Source of the DNA: an uncultured Collinsella sp.
Lineage (GTDB): Bacteria > Actinomycetota > Coriobacteriia > Coriobacteriales > Coriobacteriaceae
Length of the DNA: 8,689 nucleotides
Direction: 5' to 3'
Assembly (NCBI GenBank): GCA_902492235.1
Contig: CABUKS010000042.1
Coordinates: forward strand, 1-8,689
The translations under genes and the position numbers were made by a program. Below, one piece after another: positions 5,319 through 8,689 of the stretch. Below the pieces are notes generated by a model, which searched no databases, was not told the origin of the DNA, and saw only the letters and a program-made list of their open reading frames with translations. Each line of letters opens with the position of its first letter. Position 1 is the stretch's first letter.

Positions 5319-8092
5319 TTCTCAACGGACCGGGGATTAGCTACACCGAGCCCGATATCGGCTCGGAGTTCGTGCCGCCGCTGCCGGAGCATCCGCGCGA
5401 GGCCATCGTCAAATTGTGCGAGCACTGCACTAACCGTCTGCTGCATCGCGACGAGCTGCTGGGCTACGAGTACTGGTCGTTTGCCGAGGCCGCGACTGAC
5501 GAGCAGGCCGAAGTTCTCTGTAAGATGAAGATGCGCCGTCCCTATACGCTGCCCGAGATGGTCAAGCTCACCGGCATACCCGAGGCCGATATCGAGAAGA
5601 TACTCGACGATATGAGCTACACGGGCCTGCTCGAGTACAACTGGGAAAACCCCGAGCGCGCCAAGCAGTGGGTGCTGCCCATGCTGGTACCGGGTTCAGC
5701 TGAGTTCCTCAACATGCGCGTGGGCCAGCTCGAGGAGCATCCGGTCTACGCCAAGTTCTTTGAACAGGCGTCCAAGGGCCCGCTGTCCAAGGCTACGCCG
5801 ATGGTGCCGCCCGGTGGTGCCGGCATCGGCATGCATGTCATTCCGGTCGAGAAGGCTATCGACGCCGCGAGCACCTCGGTGCCGATCGAGCATATCGAGC
5901 ATTGGCTCGACAAATACGATGGCAAATATGCCGCCAGCACCTGCAGCTGCCGCGCGAGCCGTCGCGTGATGGGTGAGGGCTGCGCCGACGACCCCGCCGA
6001 CTGGTGCATTGCCGTGGGCGATATGGCCGACTATGTGGTTGAGACCGACCGCGGCCATTACGTGACGCGCGACGAGGTCTACGACATCCTGCGCCAGGCC
6101 GAGGACAACGGCTTTGTGCACCAGATCACCAATATCGACGGCGAGAACAAGATCTTCGCTATCTGCAACTGCAACGTCAACGTGTGTTATGCCCTGCGCA
6201 CCTCTCAGCTGTTCAACACGCCCAACCTGTCGCGCTCGGCCTACGTCGCCAAGGTCGAGAAGGACAAGTGCGTGGCCTGCGGTCGCTGCGTTGAGGTGTG
6301 TCCGGCCGGCGCCGCCAAGCTGGGCCAGAAGCTCTGCAGCAAAAAGGCCGGCGGACAGGTGCCCGAGTATCCGCGCCAGGAGCTGCCCGACGCTACCAAG
6401 TGGGACCACACCAAGTGGTCGCCCAACTACCGCAACGACAACCGCATCGAGACGCATGAGTCCGGCACCGCTCCCTGCAAGACGGCCTGCCCCGCACACG
6501 TTGCCGTTCAGGGCTATTTGAAGCTCGCGGCTCAGGGTCGCTATGACGAGGCCCTAGCACTCATTAAGCGCGAGAACCCGCTGCCCGCTATCTGCGGCCG
6601 TGTGTGCAACCGCCGCTGCGAGGACGCCTGCACCCGCGGCCGTGTGGACGCCGCCGTGGCCATCGACGAGGTCAAGAAGTTCATCGCCCAGCGCGATCTG
6701 GATGCCGCGACCCGCTACGTCCCGCCCGTGGTGACGCCGACGCGCGCTGGCGGCTTTAATCAGAAGATCGCCATCATCGGTGCCGGTCCGGCCGGCCTGT
6801 CCTGTGCCTTCTATCTGGCCGAGAAGGGCTACAAGCCCGTCGTATTCGAGAAGAACGAGCGCCCGGGTGGCATGCTCACCTATGGCATTCCCAGCTTTAA
6901 GCTGCAGAAGGACGTCATCGAGGCCGAGGTCGAGATCATTCGCCTGATGGGTGCCGAGTTCCGCTATGGCGTGGAGGTCGGTCGTGATGTGACGCTCGAC
7001 GAGCTGCGCGAGCAGGGCTTTAAGGCCTTCTACGTTGCTATTGGCTGCCAGGGCGGCCGCCTTGCCGGCATTCCGGGCGAGGATGCCGAGGACGTGACCG
7101 TGGCCGTCGACTTCCTTCGCGAGGTTAACAGCGGCAAGATCGATACCCTGCCCGGCCGCACCATTGTGGTGGGCGGCGGCAACGTGGCCATCGACGTTGC
7201 CCGCAACGCCTGCCGTCTGGGCTCCGAGCACGTTGAGATGTTCTGCCTGGAGAGCGAGGCCCAGATGCCCGCCAGCGAGGAGGAGCGTCGCGAGGCCGTT
7301 GAGGACGGCGCTCACATCAGCTGCGGCTGGGGCCCCAAGGAGATTCACCTGGACGAGGCCGGTCGTGTGTGCGGTATCACCTTCAAGCGCTGCACGCGTG
7401 TCTTTGACGATGAGGGCCGTTTTGCGCCCGAGTACGACGAGAACGATCTGCGCCGTGTCGATGCCGACCGTGTCGTCATGTCGATTGGCCAGTCCATTGT
7501 GTGGGGCGACCTGCTGGCTGGCTCCAAGGTGGAGCTCGGCCGCGGCCAGGGTGCCCTTGCCGATCCCCAGACCTACCAGACCGCCGAGCCAGACATCTTT
7601 GTGGGCGGCGACGTCTACACCGGCCCCAGCTTTGCCATCGACGCTATCGCCGCTGGCCACGAGGCCGCGGTGTCCATCCATCGCTTTGTGCAGCCGGGCT
7701 CCACGCTCACCATCGGCCGCAATCAGCGCCGCTACACCGCGCTCGACCGCGACGACGTTGTGCTCGAGAGCTACGACAACGCGAGCCGCGAGGTTGCGCA
7801 TGTGGACCGCGAACGCGAGAAGGCTGCGCCGTTTAGCGAGTATGTTGAGACCTTTACCGAGGAGCAGGTGCGCGCCGAGACCGCCCGCTGCCTGGGCTGC
7901 GGCGCCTCGATCGTCGACCCCAACAAGTGTATCGGCTGCGGTCTGTGCACCACCAAGTGCGCGTTCGACGCCATCCATCTGGATCGCGACCGCCCCGAGT
8001 GCTCAACGATGGTCAAATATGAGCAAAAGCTCCCAAGTCTGGGCAAGTATGCTTTGAAGCGCGCCATCAAGATTAAGTTCGGTCGCAAGTAA
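5315..8092 (+). CDS. Fe-S flavoprotein: Cys-rich/4Fe-4S module fused to GltD-like NAD(P)H oxidoreductase and ferredoxin tail
   Basis: This 925-residue, presumably cytoplasmic, electron-transfer enzyme has no signal peptide or membrane segment. Module 1 (1-345) has C35/C38, a winged-helix-like stretch (about 75-108), CSCR with C210 and C212, then C223 and C231, ICNCNVNVC (283-291), and one classic 4Fe-4S site (CVACGRCVEVCP, Cys 319, 322, 325, 329). Module 2 resembles GltD/NfnB. Its N-terminal Cys set is C388, C392, C427, C431, C435 and C439. An FAD site follows (GAGPAGLSCAFYLAEKG, 489-505; ERPGGMLTYGIPSFKL, 515-530), then an NAD(P) site (VVGGGNVAIDVAR, 618-630) and the FAD-closing IFVGGDVYTGPSFAIDAIAAG (761-781). 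Module 3 has CLGC (859-862) and a second ferredoxin motif (Cys 872, 875, 878, 882). I infer that it takes electrons from NAD(P)H, or gives them back, through FAD to the Fe-S clusters; the acceptor is unknown. An in-frame ATG at 5216 lies inside an operator, so the ATG at 5315 with AAGGGA upstream is preferred. hypA follows after 32 bases. Confidence 0.9.
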   Translation: MILNGPGISYTEPDIGSEFVPPLPEHPREAIVKLCEHCTNRLLHRDELLGYEYWSFAEAATDEQAEVLCKMKMRRPYTLPEMVKLTGIPEADIEKILDDMSYTGLLEYNWENPERAKQWVLPMLVPGSAEFLNMRVGQLEEHPVYAKFFEQASKGPLSKATPMVPPGGAGIGMHVIPVEKAIDAASTSVPIEHIEHWLDKYDGKYAASTCSCRASRRVMGEGCADDPADWCIAVGDMADYVVETDRGHYVTRDEVYDILRQAEDNGFVHQITNIDGENKIFAICNCNVNVCYALRTSQLFNTPNLSRSAYVAKVEKDKCVACGRCVEVCPAGAAKLGQKLCSKKAGGQVPEYPRQELPDATKWDHTKWSPNYRNDNRIETHESGTAPCKTACPAHVAVQGYLKLAAQGRYDEALALIKRENPLPAICGRVCNRRCEDACTRGRVDAAVAIDEVKKFIAQRDLDAATRYVPPVVTPTRAGGFNQKIAIIGAGPAGLSCAFYLAEKGYKPVVFEKNERPGGMLTYGIPSFKLQKDVIEAEVEIIRLMGAEFRYGVEVGRDVTLDELREQGFKAFYVAIGCQGGRLAGIPGEDAEDVTVAVDFLREVNSGKIDTLPGRTIVVGGGNVAIDVARNACRLGSEHVEMFCLESEAQMPASEEERREAVEDGAHISCGWGPKEIHLDEAGRVCGITFKRCTRVFDDEGRFAPEYDENDLRRVDADRVVMSIGQSIVWGDLLAGSKVELGRGQGALADPQTYQTAEPDIFVGGDVYTGPSFAIDAIAAGHEAAVSIHRFVQPGSTLTIGRNQRRYTALDRDDVVLESYDNASREVAHVDREREKAAPFSEYVETFTEEQVRAETARCLGCGASIVDPNKCIGCGLCTTKCAFDAIHLDRDRPECSTMVKYEQKLPSLGKYALKRAIKIKFGRK

Positions 8093-8124
8093 GTAGTCAT
8101 AACGGGAACGGCGGAAGGAAATAA

Positions 8125-8553
8125 ATGCACGAGCTCGGAATCGTCTATCACATCATTCGCGATGTCGAGAATGTGGCGCGCGCTCATGGCGTGCGTCGCG
8201 TTTCGAGCGTCACGCTGCTGCTGGGCGAGGTCTCGGGCGTCGTTCCCGACTTGCTGCTCGACGCTTGGCGCTGGGCAGCAGATAAAAAGCCTATCACCGA
8301 GGGCGCGGAGCTTATCGTGGAGCTCGTCGAGGCCGTTACACATTGCGAGGCGTGCGGCCGCGACTACGCGACGGTCGAGCACGGCAAGACCTGTCCCCAT
8401 TGCGGTAGCGGCGAGACCTATTTGCTGCAGGGCCAAGAGGTAATGATCAAGCAGATCGAGACCCCCGACGAGGACCCGGCAGACGCTGTCCCCGACGGCC
8501 CTTCCGACGTCCCCGACGCCGTCGACGCCGCCAACCCCCTCCACATCGCCTAG
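8125..8553 (+). CDS. hypA: HypA, nickel chaperone for [NiFe]-hydrogenase maturation
   Basis: HypA delivers Ni(II), with HypB, to the large subunit of [NiFe]-hydrogenase. In some bacteria it also serves urease. The hallmark N-terminus MHELGIV supplies the nickel site (His2, Glu3). The structural zinc site is two CxxC motifs, C74-x2-C77 and C90-x2-C93. The motif LLGEVSGVVPDLLLDAW (32-48) is typical of the family. HypA is usually about 113-118 residues. This protein has 142, with an acidic Pro/Asp/Ala-rich tail from about residue 112 onward that has no counterpart in the core fold. The start is supported by AAGGAA five bases upstream. It lies 32 bases after the flavoprotein gene on the same strand and is probably co-transcribed. 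No hypB, other hyp gene or hydrogenase subunit is in the window, so its target is unknown. Confidence 0.95.
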   Translation: MHELGIVYHIIRDVENVARAHGVRRVSSVTLLLGEVSGVVPDLLLDAWRWAADKKPITEGAELIVELVEAVTHCEACGRDYATVEHGKTCPHCGSGETYLLQGQEVMIKQIETPDEDPADAVPDGPSDVPDAVDAANPLHIA

Positions 8554-8689
8554 GGTTCCCTATAAGTTGCGGTGAAATAGTTCCTAGATTGGGGGTGCGG
8601 ACAGAAAGTTGGACCGTGAAGCGGTCCGGACTGGTGGAGTGGGAAGGATAAACTGGACTTTCTTTTAAGGATCCTCAAGCGTATTGCCG
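8554..8689. other. Non-coding right edge with inverted repeats
   Basis: No supported gene lies here. Several inverted repeats are visible. CTAGG (8550-8554) pairs with CCTAG (8583-8587), and inside it CTAT (8560-8563) pairs with ATAG (8577-8580). GGACCG (8611-8616) pairs with CGGTCC (8622-8627). AGAAAGT (8603-8609) pairs with ACTTTCT (8657-8663), enclosing the previous hairpin. None is followed by a clean T-run immediately after hypA. The stretch from TGCGGACAGAAAGTTGGACC (8596-8615) onward has some resemblance to the end of an IS3/IS150-type element, or it may be the leader of a gene beyond the window. I cannot decide between these. Confidence 0.4.

Noticed and set aside
5696..6499. Minus-strand open frame of 267 codons
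   Set aside because: Antisense to the Cys-motif region of the flavoprotein, with no recognisable motif.
6554..7978. Long minus-strand open frame (474 codons) opposite the flavoprotein gene
   Set aside because: It lies entirely antisense to strongly motif-supported coding sequence. Its Ala/Gly/Leu/Val/His-rich composition is what reverse reading of G/C-rich codons gives, and it shows no domain motif.
8550..8687. Minus-strand frame open from the right edge to a TAG at 8550-8552 (45 codons)
   Set aside because: It has no start in view, overlaps the hypA stop, crosses the inverted repeats and has an odd Ser/Pro/His/Arg-rich composition. It could be the end of a gene beyond the window, but nothing supports that.

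Overview
The window looks like chromosomal DNA from a strictly anaerobic gut actinobacterium of the class Coriobacteriia, most likely Collinsella or a close relative. This rests on the G/C-rich codon use of most genes, strong Shine-Dalgarno sites, and the gene content (a DUF5692 membrane protein, a large Fe-S flavoprotein and HypA). The genus is an inference from gene style, not from a marker gene.

Layout. Positions 1-235 are non-coding. They hold an A/T-rich control region with three copies of a bipartite element, CTTGCT-N6-TTAATCAAG, two direct and one inverted. The control region drives a solitary AAA-type ATPase with a DUF4143 C-terminus (236-1588, +), which ends at a strong hairpin terminator (1604-1630). 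An imperfect direct repeat (72-92 and 1705-1725) brackets this ATPase unit, and the right-hand copy lies inside the 3' end of the next gene. Convergent to the ATPase is a 500-residue membrane-anchored protein (1661-3163, -) with a very acidic cytoplasmic tail, one membrane segment and an exported C-terminal part. Its function is unknown.

The second half is a divergent regulatory unit around 5127-5314. Leftward lie a TetR-family regulator (4464-5126, -) and a DUF5692 multi-pass membrane protein (3393-4400, -), closed by a rho-independent terminator (3283-3324). Rightward lie a possible 25-residue Cys-containing small ORF (5241-5318), a 925-residue Fe-S/flavin oxidoreductase (5315-8092) and HypA (8125-8553). 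The control region carries two copies of the palindrome TTGACR-N3-YGTCAA, themselves arranged as a larger palindrome centred near 5203.5. They are very probable TetR operators that could control both directions at once.

How the genes may work together. The flavoprotein joins an N-terminal Cys-rich/4Fe-4S module to a GltD/NfnB-type NAD(P)H-FAD reductase and a C-terminal ferredoxin-like module, so it should move electrons between NAD(P)H and an Fe-S partner. DUF5692 would provide a membrane component, and the TetR protein would sense an unknown ligand. HypA, normally a nickel chaperone for [NiFe]-hydrogenase, sits here without any visible hydrogenase or other hyp gene. This makes a coherent but undescribed redox module whose substrate cannot be read from the sequence. 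The last 136 bases (8554-8689) hold several inverted repeats and no supported gene.
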